This document shows positions 52,820-61,476 of a stretch of DNA of 64,000 nt, piece by piece. Position numbers and translations under genes: made by a program. This DNA is from Caproicibacter fermentans. Lineage in GTDB: Bacteria > Bacillota > Clostridia > Oscillospirales > Acutalibacteraceae. How positions within the stretch are numbered: the stretch's first letter is position 1; each line of letters begins with the position of its first letter. Under the pieces are notes generated by a model, which was not told the DNA's origin, did not search any database, and saw only the letters and a list, made by a program, of their open reading frames with translations. The stretch is from assembly GCF_009746625.1 (NCBI RefSeq), contig NZ_VWXL01000003.1, forward strand, positions 41,286 through 105,285, given 5' to 3'.

Positions 52820-54202
52820 TTAGTTGGAAGACGGCTGCAAGGAAGCGGAGGCGGATCCCTTCGACGCATTGACTCTGCGTCTGTTTTCCAATTCTTCCGA
52901 CATTTCACTGCGAATGCTGTCGACACGGTAAAAATAGACTGCGATGCAAATCAAAACGCATATGATAAGCGGGATCCAAATGAAAGCAGTCTCTATGGCT
53001 GCTAGCGCCTTTGGCGTCTGCGGAATGTTCGGCACATATCCGCTCATTGTTAGAAAGATGCCGACCAGCATACTCGCAAGGCCCATGCTCGCTTTCACAA
53101 AAAAGCCCTGAAACGCGGCGATCATCCCGGCGATGCTTTTTTTGTTTTTGTATTCGGAATAATCGATCACGTCCGGCTGCATGGAAAATGTTGTGCCGAA
53201 AATTCCGTATATCCCGAGTCCCGTCACGGCGAGCCCGGAAATCAGCATGACCGTCGAGCTTTTACCCAGGTAGATCGTCAAATCGCCGATCGCATAAATC
53301 AGCGAACTGATCACCATCAAATTGCGTTTCGAAATATGTTTTTCCAGGAACGGGAGAATGAGGAGCATCGGCAGCCCCGAAAGGATGCCGAAGAGGCCGA
53401 CAAAAACAATCCAGTCGGTTTTTCCCAGATTATAGGTAAAATAATAAAGGACGGACGTATTTCGTATCACATAGAGCCCGAAGTATAAAAAATTCAGGAT
53501 GAAAAGCACGATGCTCGCGCCCGTGAGCCCTTTCAAATCGTCTTTCAGTCTGGAATGCTCGTGGGTGACGGAAGTCGGCACAACCTCCTCCGTATTCAGA
53601 AAGGTGATGCCGAAGATCAGCATCGCCGCAACGCCGTAGATGCTCATAGTGATCAGATATCCTTTGGCGTTGTCGCCGCGACCGAAAAATTTGACAAGAG
53701 GCGTCGTGATGGTCATAACCACCGCGGTGCCGATCATGGCGCAAACCATACGGGTCGACACGAGGCAGTCCCGCTCATGAACATCGGACGTGAGCCTTGG
53801 AACGATCGTGTTGAGAGGAATATTGACGATCGTATACGAAAGACACAGCAGGGAGTATGTTACATAAGCCCATACGAGCTTGCCGGTGGCGCCGAAATCC
53901 GGCACGACAAAAGTCAGCACCGTGAAAACAGCGAACGGGACTGCGCCGACAATGAAATACGGCCTCCCTTGGCCCCACCGGGTGTGGGTTCTGTCTACAA
54001 TCAATCCCATCCCGGTATCCGTACCGGCGTCAATGATTTTTGTTACCAGGGTCAGCGTACCGGCTGCCGCAGCGGTAATTCCAAAAACGTCCGTATAGAA
54101 TATCATCAGATATGACGCCATCGTACTGAACACCAGATTGCAGCCAAGGTCTCCAATCCCATAGCCGATCCGTTTTCTCCATTTGTCCCAAAACAGATTC
54201 AT
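52820..54202 (-). CDS. GPH-family sugar:cation symporter, 460 aa
   Basis: ATG 54202 (MNLFWDKWRKRIGYGIGDLG) follows GGGGTGA; GTG 54211 is an alternative. Twelve membrane segments; family motifs GYGIGDLGCNLVF, the DAGTDTGMGLIVDRTHTRWGQGRPY loop and IDYSEYKNKKSIAGM match MFS_2/GPH carriers such as melibiose or glucuronide transporters. It imports a glycoside or sugar acid with Na+ or H+. Last gene of the sugar operon, 148 bases after the kinase gene. Confidence 0.92.
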   Translation of the reverse strand: MNLFWDKWRKRIGYGIGDLGCNLVFSTMASYLMIFYTDVFGITAAAAGTLTLVTKIIDAGTDTGMGLIVDRTHTRWGQGRPYFIVGAVPFAVFTVLTFVVPDFGATGKLVWAYVTYSLLCLSYTIVNIPLNTIVPRLTSDVHERDCLVSTRMVCAMIGTAVVMTITTPLVKFFGRGDNAKGYLITMSIYGVAAMLIFGITFLNTEEVVPTSVTHEHSRLKDDLKGLTGASIVLFILNFLYFGLYVIRNTSVLYYFTYNLGKTDWIVFVGLFGILSGLPMLLILPFLEKHISKRNLMVISSLIYAIGDLTIYLGKSSTVMLISGLAVTGLGIYGIFGTTFSMQPDVIDYSEYKNKKSIAGMIAAFQGFFVKASMGLASMLVGIFLTMSGYVPNIPQTPKALAAIETAFIWIPLIICVLICIAVYFYRVDSIRSEMSEELENRRRVNASKGSASASLQPSSN

Positions 54203-54349
54203 TCGCTTCACCCCAAAATTATATTTTTTTAATGTGCCGCATTACTCCAGATGAAACTCCGGACTGCCGGTCAGGCTGATGATCAATCCCCGGGCCGTAT
54301 GCCAAACAGCGGTCTGATTTTCCGATGATGATCAGGCGGCATTTGAAAG

Positions 54350-55870
54350 TCAATTCAGTGCCGAAAGAGTTTTCATATCGTTCCTGAGATTTTTGTATAT
54401 CGATTTATAGCATCGGTAGAGAGAATCGTATCTGGCATGTGCTTTCGGATCCGGTTCGACAGGTTCGGCTAGGACACGCCATTTTTGCATGCCCTCCCGG
54501 GTCAGCAGACCGGTTCCCAGGCCCGCGAGCATGACATCGCCGAGATTGGCCTCCACATCGTTGATCGGGCAGACAACCCTGTGACCGGTGACGTCGGCGA
54601 AGATTTGTTTCCAGAGAGTTGACTTCACCGCGCCGCCTGCGACGAGAATATCCCCGACCTTTTCTCCGGTAGCCTCTATGGCGTCGCGGAGAGAATAGGC
54701 GACCGCTTCCAAAAACGCACGGTAGATATGGGCCTTTGTATGCGCAAGCGACAGCCCGATGATCGTTCCGCGCGCGTTCGAGTCCCACACAGGGCTGCGT
54801 TCACCCATAAAATAAGGCAGGACGATGAGCCCTCCGCTCCCCACTGGAATCTTTTCCGCCTGTCGGTCCAATACGGCGTAGGCGTTGGGTCCCCCTGCTT
54901 TCTGCCGGCTGTACTCCGCCTCCGCAAAGGTATCGCGGAACCACTTGACGATTGCTCCCGCCGTTGCGGCGCCCGCGAAGCAATAGGAAAGCTCCTTTGC
55001 CCTGTAAAGATAGGGCCACTCGATCAGGCCTCTTCCCTGCACGGGCTTGTCGGTGATGAGAGCGCCGCACAGGGAGGTTCCGATTGCCGCCGCAAATACG
55101 CCCGGCTCAAATACCCCGAGGCCGATGTTGGCCGCACCGCAGTCGATGCCTCCGGCGCAAACCGGCATGCTTTTGCAAAGACCCAGCTCTTTTGCGGCCT
55201 CTCCCGTCAGCCCGCCCACGACGTCGCTGGATTCCACAAGGTTTTGGGGCAGCTTGGAAAGGGGAATTCCCATTTTGTCGAGAAGTTCCTTTGACCAGGT
55301 GTGGGTGTTCATGTCGAAAATGCCGCCCGTGTTCCCGGCGGAGGAATAATCCTCGGCAATTTTGCCGGTGAGTCGGTAAATGGCATAGGCGTTCGGCGGA
55401 AGGAAAAGCTTTGTTTTCTCCCAGTTCTCGGGCTCATGCCGCTTGATCCACAGCATTTTGGTAAAACCGTAATAGGGGTCGGATCCGTTATGGGTGATCC
55501 GCATCAGTTTTTCAGCGCCGATCTGTTCCAGGGCCCAGTCGCTTTCCTCCTGGGCCCTGCGGTCCATCCAGATCAGGCACGGACGCACGGGGCGCATTTG
55601 CGAATCAAGCGGGATTCCGGAACCGCCGTAAAGGCCGCTGATGCAGAGAGCCTTTACGGCCTCCGGCTCCACCGCCGCTTTCTTTACGGTTTCCCGTATG
55701 GATTCTTTGACCGCGTCAACCCAAATGTCCGGCCACTGTTCCGCCCATAGCGGTTTTGGCGTAAGTACATCATATTCGCACAGGTGCTCTGCGATCAGAT
55801 TTCCGGAAGTGTCCGTCAGAATGGTCTTTGTTCCGGAGGTTCCTATGTCTGTACCCAACAAATAATTCAT
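54350..55870 (-). CDS. FGGY-family carbohydrate kinase, 506 aa
   Basis: ATG 55870 follows AAGGAGGAC. N-terminal phosphate loop DIGTSGTKTIL, then WMDRRAQEES, CAGGIDCGAANIGLG, and the C-terminal VAGGAVKSTLWKQIFADVTG are FGGY signatures. Closest in look to xylulokinase or related pentulose/hexulose kinases; substrate is unresolved. It phosphorylates the sugar after import, using ATP. Twelve bases separate it from the upstream SDR gene. Confidence 0.92.
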   Translation of the reverse strand: MNYLLGTDIGTSGTKTILTDTSGNLIAEHLCEYDVLTPKPLWAEQWPDIWVDAVKESIRETVKKAAVEPEAVKALCISGLYGGSGIPLDSQMRPVRPCLIWMDRRAQEESDWALEQIGAEKLMRITHNGSDPYYGFTKMLWIKRHEPENWEKTKLFLPPNAYAIYRLTGKIAEDYSSAGNTGGIFDMNTHTWSKELLDKMGIPLSKLPQNLVESSDVVGGLTGEAAKELGLCKSMPVCAGGIDCGAANIGLGVFEPGVFAAAIGTSLCGALITDKPVQGRGLIEWPYLYRAKELSYCFAGAATAGAIVKWFRDTFAEAEYSRQKAGGPNAYAVLDRQAEKIPVGSGGLIVLPYFMGERSPVWDSNARGTIIGLSLAHTKAHIYRAFLEAVAYSLRDAIEATGEKVGDILVAGGAVKSTLWKQIFADVTGHRVVCPINDVEANLGDVMLAGLGTGLLTREGMQKWRVLAEPVEPDPKAHARYDSLYRCYKSIYKNLRNDMKTLSALN

Positions 55871-55882
55871 ACGATGTCCTCC

Positions 55883-56662
55883 TTAAATGCAGGTGAATGC
55901 TCCGTCGATCACAAAATCCGCGCCGGTCGTAAAAGAGCTTGCGTCGCCCGCGAGATAAACGGCCGCCGCCTGAAGTTCCTCCGGTTTGCCCATGCGGTGA
56001 AGCGGAGCCACCGCGTTCCACTGTTCGATCAACGGCTTGAGGGACGGCGAATTCAGCGTGAGCTCGGTTCCCATGTATCCGGGACTGATGCAGTTGACCC
56101 GCACGTTCCGTGTCACCCATTCCACGGCAAACGATTTTGTGAGCTGAATCACACCGGCCTTCGAGGCGTTATAGGAACACTGCGGCTGCGGATAGTTGAC
56201 AATATGGGCCGACATGGAAGCAGTATTGATGATGGAGCCGCCGCCCTCCCGCAGCATGACCCTGCCCGCGGCCTGTGCGGTGAGGAATATCCCGGTGAGG
56301 TTGATATCGATCACCTTTTTCCATTGGGCAAAAGTCATTTCTTCGGCCGGCACGTTGAGGCATATGCCGGCATTGCAAAAGGCCGCGTCTAGTTTTCCGA
56401 ATTCCCGGAGCACCGTGTCGATCATCCGGTCCACGTCCTCCGGCTTTGTAACATCGGCCTTTATTGCCATGGCTTTTCTGCCGGTTTGTTGTTCGAGCTC
56501 TTCTGCCGTGTTTTGCGCCGTTTCGATGTCGAGGTCTACAATCGCAACGTCGGCTCCCGCTTCACAGAGTGCGGTCGCCATGCTTTTACCCAAGCCTCTT
56601 GCTCCCCCGGTAACAAATATCTTTTTGTTGTCGAGCCGCATTTTTTCCAGAATCCCCATCAT
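55883..56662 (-). CDS. SDR-family NAD(P)-dependent oxidoreductase, 259 aa
   Basis: ATG 56662 or the next codon follows AAGGAG. Rossmann loop TGGARGLGKSM, acidic VDLD after strand 2 (hints at NAD preference), NAG at the fourth strand, Ser in TASMSAHI and catalytic Y-x3-K in SYNASKAG. It likely interconverts a polyol or sugar acid and a keto-sugar that the FGGY kinase then phosphorylates. First gene of the operon controlled from the promoter at 56723-56752. Confidence 0.92.
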   Translation of the reverse strand: MMGILEKMRLDNKKIFVTGGARGLGKSMATALCEAGADVAIVDLDIETAQNTAEELEQQTGRKAMAIKADVTKPEDVDRMIDTVLREFGKLDAAFCNAGICLNVPAEEMTFAQWKKVIDINLTGIFLTAQAAGRVMLREGGGSIINTASMSAHIVNYPQPQCSYNASKAGVIQLTKSFAVEWVTRNVRVNCISPGYMGTELTLNSPSLKPLIEQWNAVAPLHRMGKPEELQAAAVYLAGDASSFTTGADFVIDGAFTCI

Positions 56663-56688
56663 GATAGCTCCTTTTCAATTATTAAAAT

Positions 56689-56728
56689 TGATTTTATAAA
56701 ATGATTTTATAAAACTGGTTTTATCATA
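56689..56728. promoter_or_regulatory. tandem operator-like repeats of the sugar operon
   Basis: TGATTTTATAAAA occurs twice in perfect tandem (56689-56701, 56702-56714), and a degenerate third copy TGGTTTTATCATA follows (56716-56728). They lie just downstream of the -10 of the SDR operon and have a palindromic TTTTATAAAA core. Likely binding sites of the divergent ROK repressor. Confidence 0.6.
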
Positions 56729-56752
56729 TAACATGGGGAGGGAATCTGTCAA
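56723..56752 (-). promoter_or_regulatory. promoter of the SDR-FGGY-GPH operon
   Basis: On the minus strand TTGACA (56747-56752), an 18-base spacer and TATGAT (56723-56728). A further inverted repeat TGACA-N6-TGTCA (56764-56779) lies just upstream. Confidence 0.7.
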
Positions 56753-56808
56753 TACGTATTTAATGACAAAGTTATGTCAATCGTTTTTGTGCATGTTTAC
56801 CACACTAG

Positions 56809-56837
56809 TTGCAATGAACCTGCTTTAGTGTTAAAAT
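56809..56837 (+). promoter_or_regulatory. promoter of the ROK regulator gene
   Basis: TTGCAA (56809-56814), a 17-base spacer and an extended -10, TGT-TAAAAT (hexamer 56832-56837), 41 bases before the start codon. Confidence 0.65.
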
Positions 56838-56877
56838 AATAAAAATATATTTTGAAAAGTGAGTTAACTAATATCAT

Positions 56878-57999
56878 ATGAACAGTCTGACGCTGAAAGA
56901 TGTAAAAAGAAATAATTACTCTCTGATCTACCGCCTTTTGTACCATGAGAAGAAGCTGTCCAAACAGGATCTGGCAAACAGGCTTCGCCTGAGCCTGCCA
57001 ACGGTTTCGCAGAACCTGAATCAGCTTGAGTCTCAGGGCCTTGTCCGAAAAAGCGGCCTGCTTGCGGGTCAGGTCGGCCGCAAGGCGGTTGCGTACAGCT
57101 TGTGCGAAAAGGCGCGAGTCGCGGTCGGGGTGGAGATTCAGAGGGACGTTCTTCTGATAACGGCGGTCGACATCTACGGCCGAACGTTTCTCAGAAAAGA
57201 AACCCGCTGTGTGTTTCGTGACGAAAGCGGCTATTATGAAGAAGTCGGACGCGCGGTCCTTGATTTTTTGGCGGAGATGGAAGTCACCCCGGGGGCAGTG
57301 CTGGGAATCGGGTTTGCCGTACAGGCGCTTGCCTCGGCGGACGGCAGAGAGATCACGTATGGGAAAATTCTGTACCGTACCGGAATGCTTGTGGACGAAT
57401 TGGAGAAAGGGATCAAGCTGCCGTGCAGTTTTATCCACGACGCGCGCTGCGCCGCCACTGCGGAACTGTGGTTTGACAGGAAAATAAAAGACGCCGTTTA
57501 TCTTTCGGTCGGGAAACACCTTGGCGGCGCGTTGATTATGAACCGCCGAATCCATCAGGGCAGCCGCGGGTGCAGCGGAGCGATCGAGCATATGACGCTT
57601 GTGCGGGACGGACGGGACTGCTATTGCGGCGGCCATGGATGCATGGAGGCCTATTGTTCTCTCGAAGCGCTGCTGCAGGGCAAAGACACTCTGCCGCGCT
57701 TTTTCGAGAGGCTGAGAGCAGGCGAAGCGGAATATGTTCGCAGATGGACAAGCTTTCTCGAAGATTTGTCCGTTGCGCTGAACGACCTGTACGCGATTTT
57801 TGACGTTCCGTGTATTCTTGGAGGGAGTATTGCGCCTTACATCACGAAGGACGATATCGACAGCCTGCATGAAAGGGTTTTTTCCCGCACGGCGTTTCCA
57901 AATCCGCAGCCTTTTATTAAAATCAGCAATGCTCCCGCCGACAATGTGGCGGTCGGAGCGGCACTGCCATATATCCGGAGGTACCTGGACTCCGTATAA
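56878..57999 (+). CDS. ROK-family (NagC/XylR type) transcriptional repressor, 373 aa
   Basis: ATG 56878. Residues about 15-65 are a winged helix (LSKQDLANRLRLSLPTVSQN) and the rest an ROK sugar-binding fold with VGVEI, GIGFAVQ, SVGKHLGGALI and the zinc site CYCGGHGCMEAYCS. It likely represses the divergent SDR-FGGY-GPH operon in absence of the sugar. Glycine motifs for ATP are only partly kept, as usual for repressors. Confidence 0.9.
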   Translation: MNSLTLKDVKRNNYSLIYRLLYHEKKLSKQDLANRLRLSLPTVSQNLNQLESQGLVRKSGLLAGQVGRKAVAYSLCEKARVAVGVEIQRDVLLITAVDIYGRTFLRKETRCVFRDESGYYEEVGRAVLDFLAEMEVTPGAVLGIGFAVQALASADGREITYGKILYRTGMLVDELEKGIKLPCSFIHDARCAATAELWFDRKIKDAVYLSVGKHLGGALIMNRRIHQGSRGCSGAIEHMTLVRDGRDCYCGGHGCMEAYCSLEALLQGKDTLPRFFERLRAGEAEYVRRWTSFLEDLSVALNDLYAIFDVPCILGGSIAPYITKDDIDSLHERVFSRTAFPNPQPFIKISNAPADNVAVGAALPYIRRYLDSV

Positions 58000-58035
58000 A
58001 GCCGGAAGCAACCGCGGCTCATGCTTTGTTCAACT

Positions 58036-58086
58036 AAAAGAAGCCTCTCGTTGTAGCTTGGCGTCCTACAACGAGAGGCTTCTTTT
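58036..58086. terminator. 21-bp perfect-stem bidirectional terminator
   Basis: AAAAGAAGCCTCTCGTTGTAG (58036-58056, shown to 20 bases as AAAAGAAGCCTCTCGTTGTA) pairs fully with 58066-58086 around a 9-base loop; A and T tracts on the flanks make it work in both directions between the convergent ROK and DUF1836 genes. Confidence 0.92.
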
Positions 58087-58138
58087 GCACGGCCTGTTTT
58101 TAACGGTTCAGCTCATTCGGCATGCGGGGCCGTCTTGA

Positions 58139-58696
58139 CTATTTCTTTTCTTTCTCGGCTCTCGGTTTGCTTTCTTTCGCAAGCTCGCTTAAGATTCTTT
58201 CCGCGGCCGTGCGCCGGGCATTTGCTTCTATCGAAAGTTCAATCGCCAGCCTGGTCAGGTCTGCCTCGCTTTGCTGCGAGGTGGACCGGATGCGCTCACA
58301 GACTTCCTTCATCGCGGAGGTCTGGGCTTCGCAGAAGCGGTCGTACATTTCATTTTGCGATGCGTTTAACAACAGCGTTTTCACTAGAGAGGAAATATCC
58401 TGAATGGAAAGAACCTGCTTCAGCATGCAGATCACCGTCAGAATTGCAAGATGATCGCGGGAATACTTTTTTTGCTCCGGCCGGGGAAGAACTCCGTCCT
58501 TCACATAGTTGTTGATCATGCTGGAGGTGAGCAGATTCGTCCCTTCGTCCCGCTCATACAGGCAAAGCTGCTTGTTCATGTAAGTCAGCACCTGATCCAT
58601 ATATAAATAAATTTCCGGGAGCCGTTCCCATTCCACGGCTCTCGATTCTTCGATTTGACCGATCCATTTCTGAATCCGTTCGGTTGCCTCACTCAT
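58139..58696 (-). CDS. DUF1836 domain protein, 185 aa
   Basis: Contains the DUF1836 core: MDQVLTYMNKQLCLY, LTSSMINNYVKDGVLPRP and KYSRDHLAILTVICMLKQVL. The family is common in Clostridia and bacilli and has a MerR-like helix-turn-helix look (the SMINNYVKDGVLPRP turn), so it may bind DNA. Its start overlaps the stop of the AraC gene; they form an operon. Confidence 0.85.
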   Translation of the reverse strand: MSEATERIQKWIGQIEESRAVEWERLPEIYLYMDQVLTYMNKQLCLYERDEGTNLLTSSMINNYVKDGVLPRPEQKKYSRDHLAILTVICMLKQVLSIQDISSLVKTLLLNASQNEMYDRFCEAQTSAMKEVCERIRSTSQQSEADLTRLAIELSIEANARRTAAERILSELAKESKPRAEKEKK

Positions 58697-59549
58697 GCGT
58701 TTTTTCCTCCCCTGTATTTCTGTGTCCGCCTGCGGTGTAACGGCTCGGCGGAACGCCCATGTACCGCCGGAAGACCCTCGAAAAATAGAGCTGGTCGGAA
58801 AAGCCCGTGGAATAGGCCGCTTCTCCGACCGTCAGGCCGCCAGCCTTCAGCAGTCCGGCGGCTTTACCGATCCGGTAACGCATTAAGTATTCGTTCGGCG
58901 GCATGGAAATATGCTGCATAAACAGGCGGTAAAGGTGACTGCGGCTGATACCGGCGCTGGCGGCGATGCTGCTTACGGTAATATCGCCCGAATAGTTGTA
59001 ATCGATGAATTTAATGGCTTTTTTTACATACTCGTATCCGTTGTCCTGCGGCTGGGCGGGTTTCCCGAACCGGTCCATCAGCGCGGCCAAAAACAGCAGA
59101 AGACCGGATTCCATGCGGGCTTCTTCGCTGGGACTTGATCCGGAAGAATTGCAGATATCGGTCAGCAGGCGTTCCAGCTTGTCGTCGCCCCCGTAATGAA
59201 AAACCGGTTCCCGGTCCAAAAGGCCCGTCTGATCCATCAGGCGTTTCGCGTCGCTTCCATTAAACCCCACCCAGCAGTAGGTCCAGGGGTCCCTGTCGTC
59301 GGCGGAGTAGGATACAAGCTGGGACGGAACCACAAGAAAACCGTCCCCCACGGATAAACTGTGCTGTTTACCGCAAGAGCGGAATTCCCCGCGCCCGGAC
59401 ACAATGTAATGAATCAGATAATGATCCCTGACTGCCGGACCCCAGGAATGCCGCGAGGCGCAGCGCTGCACGCCGCAGCTGTAAACCGCAAGGCCCAGAC
59501 TGTTGTGAAACGGATCCCGGAATGAACGTCTGAATTCCTCTTCTCCCAT
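58689..59549 (-). CDS. AraC-family transcriptional regulator, 286 aa
   Basis: ATG 59549 follows GGAGGTG; an upstream frame is noncoding. N-terminal cupin-like sensor (HYIVSGRGEFRS, GDGFLVVPSQLVSYSAD), C-terminal two helix-turn-helix units (ISRSHLYRLFMQHISMPPNE; GFSDQLYFSRVFRRYMG). Such architecture usually senses a sugar. It is divergent from the OadG/OadB genes; whether it regulates them is open. Confidence 0.92.
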   Translation of the reverse strand: MGEEEFRRSFRDPFHNSLGLAVYSCGVQRCASRHSWGPAVRDHYLIHYIVSGRGEFRSCGKQHSLSVGDGFLVVPSQLVSYSADDRDPWTYCWVGFNGSDAKRLMDQTGLLDREPVFHYGGDDKLERLLTDICNSSGSSPSEEARMESGLLLFLAALMDRFGKPAQPQDNGYEYVKKAIKFIDYNYSGDITVSSIAASAGISRSHLYRLFMQHISMPPNEYLMRYRIGKAAGLLKAGGLTVGEAAYSTGFSDQLYFSRVFRRYMGVPPSRYTAGGHRNTGEEKTHE

Positions 59550-59579
59550 GGGACGCCGCACCTCCTTTTCTTCAATTTT

Positions 59580-59608
59580 ATTATAATTCCGAGCGGGTTT
59601 AGATGCAA
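59580..59608 (-). promoter_or_regulatory. promoter of the AraC-DUF1836 operon
   Basis: On the minus strand TTGCAT (59603-59608), a 17-base spacer and TATAAT (59580-59585). Confidence 0.75.
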
Positions 59609-59634
59609 TAAAAAACAAAAATTGATGAAAATAA

Positions 59635-59663
59635 TTGAAATCAATTTTGGGATCAGTTATAAT
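59635..59663 (+). promoter_or_regulatory. promoter of the oadG-oadB genes
   Basis: TTGAAA (59635-59640), a 17-base spacer and TATAAT (59658-59663), 68 bases before the OadG start. Confidence 0.75.
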
Positions 59664-59730
59664 AAAAAGCATATTCAATCATTTTTAACTGGCTTTGACC
59701 GGAATTTTCATGCGGGAATGGGGACGGACA

Positions 59731-60132
59731 ATGAACTTTCAACAGGAAGTGCAAATATCACTGACGGTCTTGATTACAGGGCTTGTAGTCGTATTTTTAA
59801 TGCTGATTTTTTTAACTCTGGTGATTAAGGGCTATGGGAAAGCGGTGAATTCCCTGCAATCCAAACTGAATCAGCGGCCGCGGGAAAGCATGCCGGTTCC
59901 CAAACCGGAGCCGGTTCCGGCCGCTGCTCCCGCGCCGAGCGAACCGGCTGCGGAAGAAGCTCCCGCAGTTGAGGAGGGAATCTCGGAAGAGATTCTGGCT
60001 GTGCTTGCCGCCGCGGCATACAGTATGATTCCGGGCGGTGTGGTTACCTCCGTGCGCCGCGCGGCGGTGCAGAGCAGAGCAAGGTCATCGTGGGGAATGG
60101 CCGGCCTTCTGGAAAATACGCGGCCGTTTTAA
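59731..60132 (+). CDS. oadG: sodium pump decarboxylase gamma-type subunit (OadG), 133 aa
   Basis: ATG 59731 follows GGGGACGG; ATG 59710 is possible. One membrane helix (TVLITGLVVVFLMLIFLTL) then a Pro/Ala/Glu linker (PVPKPEPVPAAAPAPSEPAA) and a short C-terminal segment with EEILAVLAAAAYSMI. This is the OadG/MmdD-like small subunit that anchors the decarboxylase complex. Followed by the beta subunit 38 bases later. Confidence 0.85.
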   Translation: MNFQQEVQISLTVLITGLVVVFLMLIFLTLVIKGYGKAVNSLQSKLNQRPRESMPVPKPEPVPAAAPAPSEPAAEEAPAVEEGISEEILAVLAAAAYSMIPGGVVTSVRRAAVQSRARSSWGMAGLLENTRPF

Positions 60133-60170
60133 TTCAATGAGGCTTTTGGAGCAGGGGAAGGATTGGTAAA

Positions 60171-61316
60171 GTGACGATATTCAGTGGATTTCTCAAATCG
60201 GTTATGAAATTATTTGAAACCTCGGGCCTGGTCGGCAACGATCCGCGCAATTATGTCATGATTTTAATTGCGGGAGTTTTGATTTATCTGGCGGTGAAGA
60301 AGCAGTTTGAACCGCTGCTCCTTCTTCCCATCGCGTTCGGCATGCTGCTTGTCAACCTGTATCCCGCGATTATGGCTGCGCCGACCGATACGGAAAACGG
60401 GGGGCTGTTTTATTACCTGTACCTCGGCGTCAAGCTGGGAATTTATCCGCCGCTCATTTTCCTCGGGATTGGCGCCATGACGGATTTCGGCCCGCTGATT
60501 TCCAACCCGAAAAGCTTTCTTTTGGGCGCCGCGGCTCAGCTCGGCATATTTACGACTTTTATCGGCGCGATTTTTCTTGGATTCGAGACAAGGCAGGCGG
60601 GTTCCATCGCCATTATCGGCGGGGCCGACGGGCCTACCGCTATTTTTGTCACTTCCCAGCTGGCTCCGAAGCTTCTGGGGCCCATCGCGGTGGCGGCTTA
60701 TTCCTATATGGCGCTGGTGCCGATTATCCAGCCTCCGATCATGAAGGCCCTCACGACTAAAAAAGAACGTTTGGTGCGCATGGAGCAGCTTCGCCCGGTC
60801 TCCAAGCTGGAAAAGATTCTGTTCCCGATCATCGTGACCATCCTGATTTCTCTCCTTCTTCCGGATGCCGCTCCGCTGGTCGGAATGCTGATGCTTGGCA
60901 ATCTGTTCCGTGAAAGCGGGGTTGTGGACCGCATCAGCAAAACCGCTCAGAACGAGCTGATGAATATCATTACGATTTTTCTCGGCACAACGGTCGGCGC
61001 AACCGCTACCGGTTCTCTGTTTCTTTCCTGGGGTACGATTAAGATCGTGATTCTGGGACTGCTGGCTTTCTGCATCGGAACCGCAGGCGGCGTCCTGTTC
61101 GGCAAGCTGATGTGCCGTCTGAGCGGCTATAAGGTCAATCCGCTCATCGGTTCGGCCGGCGTGTCCGCGGTTCCCATGGCGGCGCGTGTGTCCCAAAAAG
61201 TCGGTCAGGAGGAAGACCCGGGCAATTTCCTGCTGATGCACGCAATGGGGCCGAATGTCGCGGGCGTGATCGGCTCCGCAGTCGCGGCGGGGGTTTTGCT
61301 CAGCATCTTAAAGTAA
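60171..61316 (+). CDS. oadB: sodium-translocating decarboxylase beta subunit, 381 aa
   Basis: GTG 60171 follows GGGGAAGGA. Multi-pass membrane protein with the family's [10 protein letters not shown] (150-159; essential Asp) and later [12 protein letters not shown] motif [16 protein letters not shown]. It couples decarboxylation of a carboxybiotin to Na+ export. The substrate (oxaloacetate, methylmalonyl-CoA or glutaconyl-CoA) depends on an alpha subunit, which is not adjacent. Confidence 0.93.
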   Translation: MTIFSGFLKSVMKLFETSGLVGNDPRNYVMILIAGVLIYLAVKKQFEPLLLLPIAFGMLLVNLYPAIMAAPTDTENGGLFYYLYLGVKLGIYPPLIFLGIGAMTDFGPLISNPKSFLLGAAAQLGIFTTFIGAIFLGFETRQAGSIAIIGGADGPTAIFVTSQLAPKLLGPIAVAAYSYMALVPIIQPPIMKALTTKKERLVRMEQLRPVSKLEKILFPIIVTILISLLLPDAAPLVGMLMLGNLFRESGVVDRISKTAQNELMNIITIFLGTTVGATATGSLFLSWGTIKIVILGLLAFCIGTAGGVLFGKLMCRLSGYKVNPLIGSAGVSAVPMAARVSQKVGQEEDPGNFLLMHAMGPNVAGVIGSAVAAGVLLSILK

Positions 61317-61336
61317 TTTTCAGCAATTTTATTTCG

Positions 61337-61368
61337 CCCGCGCGTCCGGATGACGTGCGGGTGATTTT
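61337..61368 (+). terminator. terminator after oadB
   Basis: CCCGCGCGTC (61337-61346) pairs with GACGTGCGGG (61352-61361) with one G-T pair, then TGATTTTT. Confidence 0.8.
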
Positions 61369-61399
61369 TGTATTGTGACTGTTCCGAAGGGGGGCTTGT

Positions 61400-61428
61400 T
61401 TGCACTTTTCCGCGGAATACGATACAAT
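61400..61428 (+). promoter_or_regulatory. promoter of pcrA
   Basis: TTGCAC (61400-61405), a 17-base spacer and TACAAT (61423-61428), about 48 bases before the start codon. Confidence 0.7.
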
Positions 61429-61476
61429 AAAGAATACGGGCTGCAGACCCGATTTTGATTTCTGGCGGTGGAGTAC

